A stretch of DNA of 64,000 bases from an uncultured Prevotella sp. (lineage in GTDB: Bacteria > Bacteroidota > Bacteroidia > Bacteroidales > Bacteroidaceae): positions 62,001-126,000 of the forward strand of contig CAJOCR010000010.1 in the NCBI GenBank assembly GCA_905236755.1, written 5' to 3'. Within the stretch, counting starts at the first letter, position 1, and each line of letters begins with the position of its first letter. Both the position numbers and the translations under genes were made by a program. The notes beneath the pieces were generated by a model, which was given only the letters and a program-made list of their open reading frames with translations, did no database searches and had not been told where the DNA came from. Positions 11,001 through 20,534 of the stretch are shown here, in pieces.

Positions 11001-11340
11001 CGTTGTTGTTGCAAACCCATCAACCTCTATTCCTCGTGCATCTATCAACGACCCTAACGACAACGATGCTTGGAGTACCCGTTACATACATGATGGCTCT
11101 TATCTTCGTCTTAGGAGCATTACCCTCGGCTACACATTCCCAAGAGCATTTGTTAATAAATTGCACATGAGTAATCTCCGCATGACATTGAATGCTACAA
11201 ACCTGTTCACTATCAGCGGCTACAAGGGATACGATCCTGAAGTTGGTATTTCTACACAGAGTGCAAACGTAAGTGGTTTGGACAACGGTCGTTACCCACT
11301 CCCAACTACATTCACTTTCGGTCTTAATGTATCCTTCTAA
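8059..11340 (+). CDS. SusC-like TonB-dependent outer membrane transporter
   Basis: Carboxypeptidase-like N-domain (ITGTVYDSQGAIIGATVKVKGTSNGAVTDMDGKFSI), plug motif (VVVVGYGTMKKSDLAGA..., VLKDASATAIYGSQAANGVVLITTKKG), long beta-barrel. Confidence 0.98.
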   Translation: MKQDNKITLLAGICSLALLGFSPQMYATNKAELSMSVQQTKKITGTVYDSQGAIIGATVKVKGTSNGAVTDMDGKFSINAPVGATIEVSYIGYITRTFKVGNQSNVNITLTEDNQNLDEVVVVGYGTMKKSDLAGASASLDERTLKSTPMTNIDEAFQGRIAGVNAVQTSGAPGSAITVNVRGISTINAGADPLYVVDGVIWQGGGTSGASYGLGDKLGNSSHSTISPLATLNPSDIVSIEVLKDASATAIYGSQAANGVVLITTKKGKAGEAKFNYSGQLTVQRQNNRLDNLNLREFAEYYNSLANQGEIAKPDPVYSDPSILGIGTNWQDAIFRTALQHQHTISAEGGNDKTKYFISGNYMNQDGTIIGSNFKRFSVRVNLDTQLKKWLKLGVNATYSQTHDDLKQADSEEGLINYALVTPPDIQIYNIDGGYSSVSKEGFSNPNPIAKALLNEILLKRQTLNGSVYVDVTPIKHLTWHAQLGFDINASKGDTYEPVIHLGTWYQDKNSARTQKNSGNYWSLTNYLTYTNQFGKHNITAMLGQECWESNYDYLFLTGSKLPSDEVHNPALGTAEPQVGEGWGSSSMASFFTRETYNFDDRYLATYTYRYDGSSNFGPNKRWAGFHSVAVAWRFSNEQFIKNITGEWLSNGKLRLGWGQTGNANIGGYKWGSAMSTMETGLGLSYRPANLKNLDIKWETQEQVNIGLDLGFLNNRINLTVDWYKKISKDMLMQLVLPSIMGTSGNSSSALAAPWGNYGDIENSGLEIELKTRPILTKDFDWSSDVNLSFNSNKLKSLSGSTAIVGYGQWTDVVSRSVPGESLWNFYGYEVEGVYKDFNDLVNSPVNLLQKNNPVETNADGTKSWSKDPTKYNRSNTTYVGDLKYKDVNGDGVIDENDKTNIGSPLPKVTFGWNNTFRYKNFDLNIFINGTIGNKIGNYTEMKLSHMNSAWQNQLTVINDRAILAPADGNATGNWYDNIANVVVANPSTSIPRASINDPNDNDAWSTRYIHDGSYLRLRSITLGYTFPRAFVNKLHMSNLRMTLNATNLFTISGYKGYDPEVGISTQSANVSGLDNGRYPLPTTFTFGLNVSF

Positions 11341-11360
11341 AACCTAATAACTGTATCATT

Positions 11361-13100
11361 ATGAAAATAAAAAATATAAAATATGCCGCAGCAGCCACAC
11401 TGATTTGCTTCAGTATGACTTCATGTGACAATTTTCTGGACAAACCAGTTGTAGATAGCTACAACACAGATAATTACTACAATTCTGATGATGCCTGCAT
11501 ATCAGGTGTCAACTATCTATACAATTCTCCTTGGTATGACTTCCAGCGCGGTTTCATAAAAGTTGGTGAGGTGTTCTCTGGTAATATGTATTGGGGAAGC
11601 AGTCCTTATATGAACTTTAGCGTTAACGGTACTGATGCCGACTTGATTAATATGTCATACTCACTATGGTCGGTAATTGGCCATGCAAGCACCGTTTACG
11701 AGTCGCTTGGCAATGCTAAAGCCTCAGCAAGCATAAAAGCACAGTGCATGGGTGAATGTCTGGCATGGAAGGCTATGGCTTATTTCTATCTTGTTCGTAC
11801 ATTTGGAGATGTACCTATTATCCATAGCAACTCTGAAACTTTGGCTAAAGGCGACTATAACACCGCTCTAAAAGTACAGAAAAGTGATGTATATGATTAC
11901 ATTATCTTGACTTTGGAAAAGGCTATGGAACTGCTGCCTAAGACCAAGAGTACAAGTGGACGCATTGACTACTATTGTGCAGAGGGACTTTTGGCAAAAG
12001 TATATCTTACAAAGGCTGGTGTCAGCGGTCAACTAAACAATGACGACCTTCTGAAAGCTGCTACTTACGCAAAGGATGTTGTTGACAACTCTGGACGTGA
12101 ATTGATGCCTAACTACGAAGATATTTTCCGTGGAAGTAACAACAACAGCGATGAAAGTCTTTTTGCATGGCGCTGGACTGTTGGTGCGCACTGGACTTGC
12201 CAGAATTCTCTTCAAAGTGACCTTGCTATAGAAGGTTTCGACGAGAATGGTGATGTATGGGGTGGCTGGGGAGGTCCTTCTTACGACCTTATGCTTGCCT
12301 TCGGTGTTGATCCAAAGGATAATCCTTCTAAGCGTACCGATAAAGATGCACGTCGTAAGGCTACTATCATGATGGCTGGCGATACATATAGTTATTTCTG
12401 GCGCGACCATGCTATGGCTGATGGAAAGAAAGGCTTAAACTATCTACAGTTCATTTACGACAAGGAATATAACAAAGCAGCAACAGGAAAGCTACAAGGT
12501 CCTTGCGGTGGTAACAACGTTAAGCACCTCTATGGCGACGATGCCGACCATATCGCTGAAATGGGTATGTCTTCTGCTCGTATGGCAAGTGCTTTAGCTA
12601 CACATATTCTTCGCCTTTCCGACGTTTATCTCGTCCTTGCTGAAGCAAAAGTTCTAATGGGTAAGACAACAGATGCCGACGCTCTTGCTGCTTTCAATGC
12701 TGTTCACCAGCGCTCTGTTCCTTCAGATGTAGAAAAAACATCTCTTACTTTTGATGATATATGGAAAGAGCGTCGTCTCGAATTCGCAGGCGAAGGCGAT
12801 CGCTGGTACGACTTCGTTCGTAGAGCTTACTACGATGCTGATGCATGTATAGCTGAACTCAAGGCACAGAAGCGTAACGCTGTATGGAATGTTGATGGAG
12901 CTTACAAGACATACTTCGAAAGTGGTGGCGCTACATGGGATCCAAAAGATATTGAATACGATGCTGATACTCCAATACCTAATGTTACAAAGGCAAGTTT
13001 CATTCTTCCTTATCCAACAGAAGATGTAACTCTTAACCCTAACCTGTCAAGTAGTGCAGAACCTATTCATGTAGATGTTCGCAGCACATACAGCTATTAA
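11361..13100 (+). CDS. SusD-like starch-binding family lipoprotein
   Basis: Lipobox SMTSCDNFLD; RSVPSDVEKTSLTFDDIWKERRLEFAGEGDRWYDFVRR SusD C-terminal signature; follows SusC. Confidence 0.97.
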   Translation: MKIKNIKYAAAATLICFSMTSCDNFLDKPVVDSYNTDNYYNSDDACISGVNYLYNSPWYDFQRGFIKVGEVFSGNMYWGSSPYMNFSVNGTDADLINMSYSLWSVIGHASTVYESLGNAKASASIKAQCMGECLAWKAMAYFYLVRTFGDVPIIHSNSETLAKGDYNTALKVQKSDVYDYIILTLEKAMELLPKTKSTSGRIDYYCAEGLLAKVYLTKAGVSGQLNNDDLLKAATYAKDVVDNSGRELMPNYEDIFRGSNNNSDESLFAWRWTVGAHWTCQNSLQSDLAIEGFDENGDVWGGWGGPSYDLMLAFGVDPKDNPSKRTDKDARRKATIMMAGDTYSYFWRDHAMADGKKGLNYLQFIYDKEYNKAATGKLQGPCGGNNVKHLYGDDADHIAEMGMSSARMASALATHILRLSDVYLVLAEAKVLMGKTTDADALAAFNAVHQRSVPSDVEKTSLTFDDIWKERRLEFAGEGDRWYDFVRRAYYDADACIAELKAQKRNAVWNVDGAYKTYFESGGATWDPKDIEYDADTPIPNVTKASFILPYPTEDVTLNPNLSSSAEPIHVDVRSTYSY

Positions 13101-13126
13101 TAGTTTATACTTTAGAAAGAACAATT

Positions 13127-14470
13127 ATGAACATAAAAAATAAAAAATGGACATTGATGGTTGCACTTGCAGCTATTAGCGCTGGTTTTACTTCTTGTTC
13201 TGATGAACCCGACAAGTATGAATCAACCAGCGGAATACCTACCATCAGCTATATTCGTCCCGTAGATGTGTCAAAGAAAGACTCTATGCTCGTAGAGGCT
13301 ACAATGGACAACCCTATATGCATTATAGGTAATAATCTTCGCAGTATCAAACAGATAAACTTTAATGACCAGAAGGCTGTGCTTAATACCAGTTATATCA
13401 CAGATCATTCTATCATTTTAACTGTGCCTAAGACTATACCTACAACTATTAGCGATAAGATTTATTTCATCACTACCAGCAACGATACTGTAAAATACGA
13501 TTTCAAGGTGACCATTCCTGCACCTATAGTTTCATCTATGAGTAATGAATGGGCAAAACCTGGTGAGGAAGTTACACTCATTGGTGATTACTTCTTGGAT
13601 TACGACAATTATCCATTAGGCATCAATGTTGGCGACAACTACGTTATTCCTCGCAGTAATATCAAGTCGATTTCTAAAACTGATATTAAATTCATCGTTC
13701 CTGAAGATATGCCAAAGGATTATATTAAAGTTAGCACTAAGTTTGGAAAAACAAGAGCAGCTTTCAAATATATGGATACACGCGGTATGCTCTTCGATTT
13801 CGACACACCGTGGGATGGTGTTAATGTTCTTGGAAACCATGGTTGGCACGATCAGGTTATCAAGAGCGACGAAACATCACTTGAAGGCAATTATCTAATG
13901 CTGGGAGATGTCGACATGGGTGCTAACGGTGCCTGGAACGATGGTAACTTCGCATTTGAGTATTGGCCAGGTACATGGAATAATACTTTCGATGCTGATG
14001 GTCCTAAGTTGAATGATGTGGCCGACTTCACTGATTTCGCTAATATGAGCTTGAAGTTTGAAATGCTTATTCCTTCATCTAACCCTTGGATGTCTGCTCC
14101 TATGCAGATTGTATTTGCTGGTTGCGATAAGGTTACACTTAGTGGCCTTAATGGTTTCCCTGCAGCAAACAACACCTACTTCCACGCTGGCGATGGATGG
14201 CCACGAGCTCTCTACCAGCCATGGGTAACAAATGGTGGCAGCTATGATACTGGAGACAAGTGGGTTACTGTTACTATTCCTCTTACTGACTTTAATATGG
14301 ATTGGGATGGTAATAAAGCTTCTGGAAGCTATAAAACTGCTGAGGATTTCGCTTCACTCCTAATCTTCGTAGTTAAAGGTGGTTACAACGACAAATCTGC
14401 TACACCTGAAGGAACAGATTGTCACCCAATTATCAAGATTGATAACATACGTGTTGTTCCTAACAAATAA
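13127..14470 (+). CDS. IPT/TIG-domain surface glycan-binding lipoprotein
   Basis: Lipobox GFTSCSDEPD; TIG-like repeats; C-terminal lectin-like domain LFDFDTPWDGVNVLGNHGWHDQ; position after SusD. Confidence 0.85.
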   Translation: MNIKNKKWTLMVALAAISAGFTSCSDEPDKYESTSGIPTISYIRPVDVSKKDSMLVEATMDNPICIIGNNLRSIKQINFNDQKAVLNTSYITDHSIILTVPKTIPTTISDKIYFITTSNDTVKYDFKVTIPAPIVSSMSNEWAKPGEEVTLIGDYFLDYDNYPLGINVGDNYVIPRSNIKSISKTDIKFIVPEDMPKDYIKVSTKFGKTRAAFKYMDTRGMLFDFDTPWDGVNVLGNHGWHDQVIKSDETSLEGNYLMLGDVDMGANGAWNDGNFAFEYWPGTWNNTFDADGPKLNDVADFTDFANMSLKFEMLIPSSNPWMSAPMQIVFAGCDKVTLSGLNGFPAANNTYFHAGDGWPRALYQPWVTNGGSYDTGDKWVTVTIPLTDFNMDWDGNKASGSYKTAEDFASLLIFVVKGGYNDKSATPEGTDCHPIIKIDNIRVVPNK

Positions 14471-14489
14471 TACTTTAAACACATAATGT

Positions 14490-16517
14490 ATGAAAACTTA
14501 CTATTATAATATATTGACAATGTTAGCGATAGTCCTTTGCGGACTATCACTAACGTCATGCGGCGATAACGATGATTTAAACACCGACCAATATGGTAAT
14601 GAGGTGGCGCTTAACGTTTTTGGTCCATGTCCTGTTCTTCGTGGTGGAACACTTCACTTCTTAGGTAGCAACCTCGATCAGATTTCTGAAATCGATATTC
14701 CTGGCGCTGACCCAATAACCCAGATTGAGGTTATCAAAGCCGGACGCGAAAGTGAGATTACTATTCAGGTTCCTGCAGAGAAATGCGCCCCTGGCATAAT
14801 TACTCTAAAAACAGCCAAAGGTGGTGTCATAGAAACAAAAACTCCTATTACCTATCGTGAAGACATTTCTGTAAGTAAGGTATTTATCGGTACAGAAAAC
14901 AATCTCACTGGTAACGTGGGAGAAATTCTCACTATTAAGGGTGACTATCTGAATCTTCTACACGGAATTATCTTCGCTGATAAGGATACTGTACGTGAAG
15001 ATGAATTTATTGCACATGATCGCTACACTATTCAGGTTGCAATACCAGCAGAAGCAAAGTCTGGAAAGTTCATTCTCACTGATCTTGCAGAAACTCCTAC
15101 AGAATTAGAATCTGAGGATGCTATTACTATCAATCTGCCTACAACAAGCAACGTAAGCAATGTTACACCAAAAGCTGGACAAACAATAACCATAACTGGT
15201 GTAAGTCTTAACCAAATCGCAGCTGTAAAACTGAATGGAGCAGAGCTTACTGCTGATGATTTGACTATAAGCGAAGATGGCAAGTCTCTATCGTTCGTTG
15301 TTCCTGCTACAGCTACAGATGGCGAGATAACTCTTATTACCAAGAGTGGTGTGTCAATACCTGCAGGAGAGATTGAAACTGTAGTACCTACAGATCTTTC
15401 TGTTTCTCCTACACCAATAAAGAATGGTGCAACAATCACTATATCAGGAAAAGACCTTGACCTTGTAACTGGTATTCAATTCCCTAACACAGAGAGTTCT
15501 GCTCCTGCTACTGTAAATGCAACAACAGTAACAGCCGTAGTACCAGTAAAAGCTCAGGAAGGAGATATCACACTTAGCCTTGCTAATGGTAAGACTGTAA
15601 CTGTTGCTTACACACTTGTAAAGCCTACTGTTACTTCATTCACACCTGAAACTCTCATGGCTGGTAATAAGGTTATGATAAAGGGTACTGATCTTGACCT
15701 TGTAGCATCTGTAACATTCCCTGGCGAAACACCTGTTACGGCTTCTGAAGAAGATACTAAGATTACTGCAACAGCTATTGGTACTGTCATTCCTACAGCT
15801 GCTGTTGGTAGTGGTTGCACTCTTAATCTGAAGAACGGTACCACTGTTAGTGTTACTGGTCTCACAATAATAGCCTCTACTACTCCTGCAGTGAATAACG
15901 CACAGACAAAAGGAACCATTGGCAAATACGTCACTGTAGCTGGTAAGAACTTCTTCAATGTAGAAAGCGTATATATTGGTACTACAAAAATCAACAAATA
16001 CAAGTCAAAAACTGGTGAATCTATGGAATTCCTCGTTCCTGAAACATTAACACCAGGAACCTACGACTTCATCATGGTTGACCATGATGGAAACCAAAAC
16101 ATTGTAGGTCAGTTTATCGCTGTTTCTGCTGAAATTGACATTACAGCATGCTGTGTTAACCAAAGTTCAATATCAACTCCATTCGAATTCCCAGTAAGCC
16201 TTACATGGGATGACACCGGTCGTTTCCGCATCCAGAATAACGTAACTCCAACACTGAAGACCATGAACCTCACTGCAGGAAAATCTAAGTTGATCTTCTA
16301 TAAGACTGCATCTGGTCAACTTCAGTTAAACGACGCTAACTGGGGAACATATCAGACAGTAGAAGACTGGAATAATGAAAAGACCATTATTGAATTTGTA
16401 CTCACACAAAACATGATCGACTGGATCACAGGAGCACAAAATGACGGTTGGAGTAATACAGCCTTTATCGTACAAGGTAATGGATGTAACATAACAAAAG
16501 TTACAGTCCTTCCTTAA
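14490..16517 (+). CDS. Multi-IPT/TIG-domain surface glycan-binding lipoprotein
   Basis: Lipobox SLTSCGDNDD; tandem TIG domains (e.g. NVTPKAGQTITITGVSLNQIAAVKLNG, SPTPIKNGATITISGKDLDLVTGIQFP, TPETLMAGNKVMIKGTDLDLVASVTFP). Confidence 0.85.
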   Translation: MKTYYYNILTMLAIVLCGLSLTSCGDNDDLNTDQYGNEVALNVFGPCPVLRGGTLHFLGSNLDQISEIDIPGADPITQIEVIKAGRESEITIQVPAEKCAPGIITLKTAKGGVIETKTPITYREDISVSKVFIGTENNLTGNVGEILTIKGDYLNLLHGIIFADKDTVREDEFIAHDRYTIQVAIPAEAKSGKFILTDLAETPTELESEDAITINLPTTSNVSNVTPKAGQTITITGVSLNQIAAVKLNGAELTADDLTISEDGKSLSFVVPATATDGEITLITKSGVSIPAGEIETVVPTDLSVSPTPIKNGATITISGKDLDLVTGIQFPNTESSAPATVNATTVTAVVPVKAQEGDITLSLANGKTVTVAYTLVKPTVTSFTPETLMAGNKVMIKGTDLDLVASVTFPGETPVTASEEDTKITATAIGTVIPTAAVGSGCTLNLKNGTTVSVTGLTIIASTTPAVNNAQTKGTIGKYVTVAGKNFFNVESVYIGTTKINKYKSKTGESMEFLVPETLTPGTYDFIMVDHDGNQNIVGQFIAVSAEIDITACCVNQSSISTPFEFPVSLTWDDTGRFRIQNNVTPTLKTMNLTAGKSKLIFYKTASGQLQLNDANWGTYQTVEDWNNEKTIIEFVLTQNMIDWITGAQNDGWSNTAFIVQGNGCNITKVTVLP

Positions 16518-16592
16518 TTGATAATAATTTTAGTAACTTTGTGGCGTGGTCTTACGTATCACGCCACAATTTTAAACCTAAACCCCATCGAT

Positions 16593-17042
16593 ATGAAGAG
16601 ACTATTCCTTGCACTTTTATCCTTCATCTACACACTTTGCATAAATGCAGAAGAGAAATCCTTAATCATCACTTTTAACGACAACACAACACAAGCATTT
16701 GCTCTTGCGGAACTACCAGACATCTTAATGGAAAATGACAAAATGATTTTCAATGCGGGAAATACTACTATAGAATATGACCTATACAAGGTTAAAACGT
16801 TCACATTTGGTATACCATCAGGTATTGACAATACAACAATACAAGACGTTTTAATGAATGGGAACAAGCTTTATATACCAGGAACAAATAATAAAATAAG
16901 AATATTCTCTATTGATGGAACATCCGTCAAACTACCTAATATCCAAACAGGCAACGCTAACGTTCTTGACCTTGACCCATTACCAAAATCTGTTTATATC
17001 ATCAATGTAAATGGCAAATCAGTGAAAATCATTAAGAAATGA
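16593..17042 (+). CDS. Small secreted protein: signal peptide, short beta-module and T9SS type A-like C-terminal domain
   Basis: MKRLFLALLSFIYTLCINAEEKSLIITFNDNTTQAFALAELPDI...; C-term IRIFSIDGTSVKL...LDPLPKSVYIINVNGKSVKIIKK resembles T9SS CTDs. ATG at 16593 chosen over the 16518 ORF start because it begins the signal peptide. Confidence 0.65.
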   Translation: MKRLFLALLSFIYTLCINAEEKSLIITFNDNTTQAFALAELPDILMENDKMIFNAGNTTIEYDLYKVKTFTFGIPSGIDNTTIQDVLMNGNKLYIPGTNNKIRIFSIDGTSVKLPNIQTGNANVLDLDPLPKSVYIINVNGKSVKIIKK

Positions 17043-19390
17043 AAAAGATATTTACTACATTAGCTCTTGCGATAATATCATTAACTACGTTTGCACAAGC
17101 AGCAACGGATAAATATACCGTCACCACTACTGATGGTAATAGTACTACACATATAATTAATGACGAAAATCACTTAAAGTTCACAGATGCCAACACATTA
17201 GTGAACTATATAACTGGATTTGAAGAATTTGGAGCAAGGTCAACATGGAATGTTGATAATATTAAAAGTATCACATTTGATATTGCACACAACAATCAAA
17301 TTGATGTTACTGGCGTAAATCTTGCTGATGCTAATGCTACCGACGCCACAAAGAAACTATACAAATACCTGCAACTTATTTACGGGAACAAGATTTTATC
17401 AGGTATCATGGCTGATGTTGACTGGAATCATAACGAAGCCGATAAGATATATACTCTTACAGGCAAATATCCTGCTATAAACTGTTATGATTTTATACAT
17501 ATAGCTGTTCCTGAAAACAACTGGATCAATTATAACAATATAACACCTGTCACTGAATGGGCTGAAGCTGGAGGCATTGTCAACCTAATGTGGCATTTCA
17601 ATGTACCTCTAAACGAGAATACTGTTATCGGAACAGACGGCAGCGGACAAGCTATAAGTTCGCCAAAAACTACTTTCAAGGCTGCTAATGCGCTTATTAC
17701 AGGCACATGGGAAAACACTTTCTTTATGCAACAGCTTGAAAAGGTTGCCAATGTAATTCTCAAACTACAAGACGCAGGCGTTGTTGCTCTATGTCGACCT
17801 TTCCATGAAGCTGCAGGTAATGCAACACTTAAAAGTGTAGCCGACTGGGGAAAAGCATGGTTCTGGTGGGGAGAAGATGGTGCAGAAACCTACAAAGAAC
17901 TGTGGAGGGTAATGTTCAACTACTTTACCAATAAAGGTATCCATAACTTAATATGGGAATGGACTTCACAAAACTATAATGGCAATTCTGAGCAGTTTTA
18001 CAATGATTCCGACTGGTATCCCGGTGATGAATACGTTGATATCATTGGACGTGATCTTTATGGCTACGATGCTGAAAGCCAAGCAACAGAATACTCACAG
18101 CTAAAAGCCCTCTATCCTACCAAAATGATTACGCTATCTGAATGTGGTTCAAATAAAGAGAATAGTACTGTAATCCCAACCGCTGATATAGCTGAAGCAT
18201 GGAATGCAGGAGCAAAATGGTTGAACTTCATGCCATGGTATGGCAATAATATGCCTTCTGACGAATGGTGGAATAAGGTCATGGATGAGGAAGTTGTTAT
18301 AACACGAGATGAAGTGAATCAAAACGCTACATATATCGAAGAAACTGCACAGAGTGCTGTAAACAACTTTGGCTTGGGATGGAATCTTGGCAACACTCTT
18401 GAAACTAACGGTGCTTGGATTGGTAATCACCAAGAATATTCAAAATACGAAACAGCATGGGGCCAGCCACTAACAACACAGGCTATGTTTACCTTCCTAA
18501 AGAAAAATGGGTTCAATGCTGTAAGAATACCTGTTACATGGGTACAACACATGGATGATGAAGGAAATGTAGATACTGATTGGATGGCTCGTGTAAAAGA
18601 AGTTGTTGACTATGCAATGAACGCAGGACTATACACCATTATAAATGTTCATCACGACACTGGTGCTGGAGAATTGGCTTGGATAAAGGCTGATACTGAG
18701 GTTTACAATAATACAAAAGATAAGTTCAAAAAACTATGGACTCAAATTGCAAATACCTTTGCAGAATATGACCAACATCTGATTTTTGAAGGCTATAATG
18801 AGATGCTTGACAAAAGCAACACATGGAACGCTCCTTTGGCTTCATCTGGTTACACAGCATTGGACAACTATGCACAAGACTTTGTTGATGCTGTTCGCGC
18901 AACAGGTGGAAACAATACAACACGAAACCTTATTGTTAACACTTATGCTGCAGCTAAGGGCAGTAATGTGCTAAACAACTTCACCATACCAAAAGATATA
19001 GTTGCTAATCATCTAATTGCAGAAGTACATTCATACGATCCATGGAACTTCATAAACACTCATACCACATGGGATAGCGAATGTCAGAATACTCTAAAAG
19101 GTATATTCACTGATTTGAATAATAAATTCACCAATATTCCATATATCATTGGTGAATATGGTACTTCTGGTGATGCAGACGAAAGTGGTAAAGAAACTGT
19201 CGTAAGTAAAGAGTCACCTGCTGCAAAGATTCAAATGGCTGCTGACCAAGCTGCAAATATGGTAAGTCTGTGCAAACAAAACAATTCTGCTTCATTCTAT
19301 TGGATGAGTATCTTTGATGGTACTGACCGTTCTGTACCTCAATGGAGTTTACCAACTGTTGTAGAAGCAATGCAGAAAGCTAATGAATAA
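17039..19390 (+). CDS. Bifunctional GH26 (mannanase-like) - GH5 glycanase
   Basis: GH26 half: VALCRPFHEAAGNA...WFWWGEDGAETYKELW, MITLSECGS. GH5 half: LGWNLGNTLETNGAW, FEGYNEMLD (acid/base), IIGEYGTSGD (nucleophile). ATGA overlap with upstream CDS. Confidence 0.9.
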   Translation: MKKIFTTLALAIISLTTFAQAATDKYTVTTTDGNSTTHIINDENHLKFTDANTLVNYITGFEEFGARSTWNVDNIKSITFDIAHNNQIDVTGVNLADANATDATKKLYKYLQLIYGNKILSGIMADVDWNHNEADKIYTLTGKYPAINCYDFIHIAVPENNWINYNNITPVTEWAEAGGIVNLMWHFNVPLNENTVIGTDGSGQAISSPKTTFKAANALITGTWENTFFMQQLEKVANVILKLQDAGVVALCRPFHEAAGNATLKSVADWGKAWFWWGEDGAETYKELWRVMFNYFTNKGIHNLIWEWTSQNYNGNSEQFYNDSDWYPGDEYVDIIGRDLYGYDAESQATEYSQLKALYPTKMITLSECGSNKENSTVIPTADIAEAWNAGAKWLNFMPWYGNNMPSDEWWNKVMDEEVVITRDEVNQNATYIEETAQSAVNNFGLGWNLGNTLETNGAWIGNHQEYSKYETAWGQPLTTQAMFTFLKKNGFNAVRIPVTWVQHMDDEGNVDTDWMARVKEVVDYAMNAGLYTIINVHHDTGAGELAWIKADTEVYNNTKDKFKKLWTQIANTFAEYDQHLIFEGYNEMLDKSNTWNAPLASSGYTALDNYAQDFVDAVRATGGNNTTRNLIVNTYAAAKGSNVLNNFTIPKDIVANHLIAEVHSYDPWNFINTHTTWDSECQNTLKGIFTDLNNKFTNIPYIIGEYGTSGDADESGKETVVSKESPAAKIQMAADQAANMVSLCKQNNSASFYWMSIFDGTDRSVPQWSLPTVVEAMQKANE

Positions 19391-19407
19391 AGAAAAATAT
19401 AAAAAAA

Positions 19408-20451
19408 ATGAGTAAAACAAAAATCATTATACTAACATTCATAATTCTTCTTGCTGCTTGTTCAAGTAACAAGAAGAAAAGCTATGAAGAATATGCTTTT
19501 TCTGGTCGTACTACAAGAACAGAAAATATGCTTACTAACTTAACACGATTCACACAAAAAGGTGTTATCATTGGGCAAGAATATGGCACTATCCAAGGCA
19601 TAGGATGGAGTTGTGATAGTTCAAGAAGTGATATTAATAGTATCTGCAACGATAATCCTGCTGTTGTTAGTTACGAGCTTGCAGGTATAGAATCAGGAAA
19701 AAAACAAAATAACGACAACCTTCCTTTTACTGCAATAAAGAAGAATGTTATTGACTTTTTCCATCATGGAGGATTAGTCATTATGAATTGGACTTGCCCT
19801 GAAAATGCAAACACTGAAAATATGCTAAAAGAAGAAGTAAAACAAGTAGCATATTATTTGAATAGCCTTGAAGACGGGTATGGCTTTAAAGTTCCTGTAA
19901 TACTAAATATCATGCCTATTGATGGTAAATCATGGTATTGCAAGCTTAACAAAGAAGAATACAACAACTTATATAAAGAAATAAAAGATTTGCTTGAAGA
20001 CTATGACGTTAAGAGCATTGTCTGGGGTTATTCTGAAACATTTAAGAATGACAATTCTTTCTTAAAACTATTCACAAATGAAGCTGAGGTTATAAATATA
20101 AACTATACAGATAATAATACTGTCAAAGCAAATGATTATTCAAGCAACTTGAAACAGATTCTTTCCAAGGCCGTTTCGTTTGCACAAGACAACAATAAAC
20201 CAATAGGTTTAACAACAGGAATTGAAGGTATTCCATATAATAATTTTTTCTCAGAAACACTTCTTCCTATAATCAAACAATACAGACTATCATATTTGAT
20301 GTTTGGAAGAAACTATGGTGAATATAAAGATGGACATTTCTTTACACCATACCCAGGAGAAAATAATGATATTATTAGTGATTTTATTACATTCTATAAT
20401 GACGAAAGCACTATATTCCGTAATAAACTCAATGGATTATATCTTAAATAA
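19408..20451 (+). CDS. GH26-like lipoprotein, predicted catalytically inactive
   Basis: Lipobox LLAACSSNKK; collinear with GH26 (KGVIIGQEYG, SRSDINSICNDNPAVVSYEL, NVIDFFHHGGLVIMNWTCPEN, LSYLMFGRNYGEYKD) but HE and TE catalytic motifs absent. Confidence 0.75.
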   Translation: MSKTKIIILTFIILLAACSSNKKKSYEEYAFSGRTTRTENMLTNLTRFTQKGVIIGQEYGTIQGIGWSCDSSRSDINSICNDNPAVVSYELAGIESGKKQNNDNLPFTAIKKNVIDFFHHGGLVIMNWTCPENANTENMLKEEVKQVAYYLNSLEDGYGFKVPVILNIMPIDGKSWYCKLNKEEYNNLYKEIKDLLEDYDVKSIVWGYSETFKNDNSFLKLFTNEAEVININYTDNNTVKANDYSSNLKQILSKAVSFAQDNNKPIGLTTGIEGIPYNNFFSETLLPIIKQYRLSYLMFGRNYGEYKDGHFFTPYPGENNDIISDFITFYNDESTIFRNKLNGLYLK

Positions 20452-20534
20452 AAAAATCCTTCTCTGTCATTCCTTAAACAATAAAAAAAGTTATATTAAA
20501 ACATTAGAAAAATATTTCCCGAAAGAATACTTGT

